This document shows positions 27,611-27,624 of a stretch of 27,624 nt of DNA, one piece after another. The position numbers and the translations under genes are program-made. Positions within the stretch are counted from its first letter, which is position 1. Every line of letters starts with the position of its first letter. The stretch spans positions 1-27,624 of the forward strand of contig CANKBT010000004.1 of assembly GCA_947479995.1 (NCBI GenBank), written 5' to 3'. The notes under the pieces are model-generated. The model did no database searches. It was given only the letters and a program-made list of their open reading frames with translations, and was not told the origin of the DNA. Source of the DNA: Frankiaceae bacterium. GTDB lineage: Bacteria; Actinomycetota; Actinomycetes; Mycobacteriales; SCTD01.

Positions 27611-27624
27611 GCACCCGCCGCCGC
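27607..27624 (+). CDS. Start of the next gene, 3' partial (possibly scpA)
   Basis: ATG 27607 overlaps the parA stop as ATGA and opens MSTRRR before the window ends. By the usual actinobacterial order xerD-parA-scpA-scpB it would be the segregation and condensation protein ScpA, but six residues cannot prove that. Confidence 0.45.

Overview
The window is a stretch of actinobacterial chromosome. It is extremely G+C rich (by eye around three quarters), nearly every codon ends in G or C, and the gene order tlyA, nadK, recN, steA, steB, ... pyrG, Nudix, ald, xerD, parA, (scpA) is a backbone I recognise from actinobacteria. I cannot name the genus. I saw no rRNA or tRNA gene, insertion sequence, prophage or CRISPR array.

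Region 1 (1-4898) holds the 3' end of a TPR protein, an orphan SSB-like OB-fold protein, a second TPR protein, a NagD-type HAD phosphatase, a small SCP2-like protein on the minus strand, a phasin-like protein with a lysine/alanine-rich tail, and a 77-residue conserved small protein. Region 2 (4900-9675) is tlyA, nadK, recN and an Eis-like acetyltransferase. Region 3 (9726-17049) is an envelope cluster: steA, steB, a short MraY/WecA-like phosphoglycosyltransferase, a MurJ-family flippase, a GT4 glycosyltransferase, and a large membrane protein with a degenerate alkaline-phosphatase-like domain. From steB to that membrane protein, each gene overlaps its neighbour at the stop/start. Region 4 (17108-20214) is pyrG, a VOC protein, a possible small minus-strand gene and a Nudix ADP-ribose pyrophosphatase. 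Region 5 (20154-24499) looks accessory. On the minus strand it carries a soluble histidine kinase, a manganese catalase, an Nramp (MntH) manganese transporter and a membrane protein; a NarL-type response regulator diverges from the kinase. Region 6 (24535-27624) is alanine dehydrogenase, XerD recombinase, a ParA ATPase and the first codons of the next gene.

Two signals run through the whole window. First, six genes (nadK, recN, the acetyltransferase, steA, Nudix, ald) have a -10-like hexamer of the form (T/C)AnnnT ending 6-7 bases before the start codon, which predicts leaderless mRNAs. Second, four genes (the HAD phosphatase, tlyA, the MraY-like gene, xerD) have no ATG, GTG or TTG that would keep their conserved N terminus, but each has an in-frame CTG at the right place. 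In three of them the CTG overlaps the previous stop as CTGA, the same geometry as the ordinary GTGA and ATGA couplings seen here.

The best candidates for new biology are the envelope cluster, read as a possible lipid-linked glycan assembly and export line tied to septation, and the manganese catalase/manganese importer/two-component group. All functions are inferred from motifs and remembered families; no database search was run.
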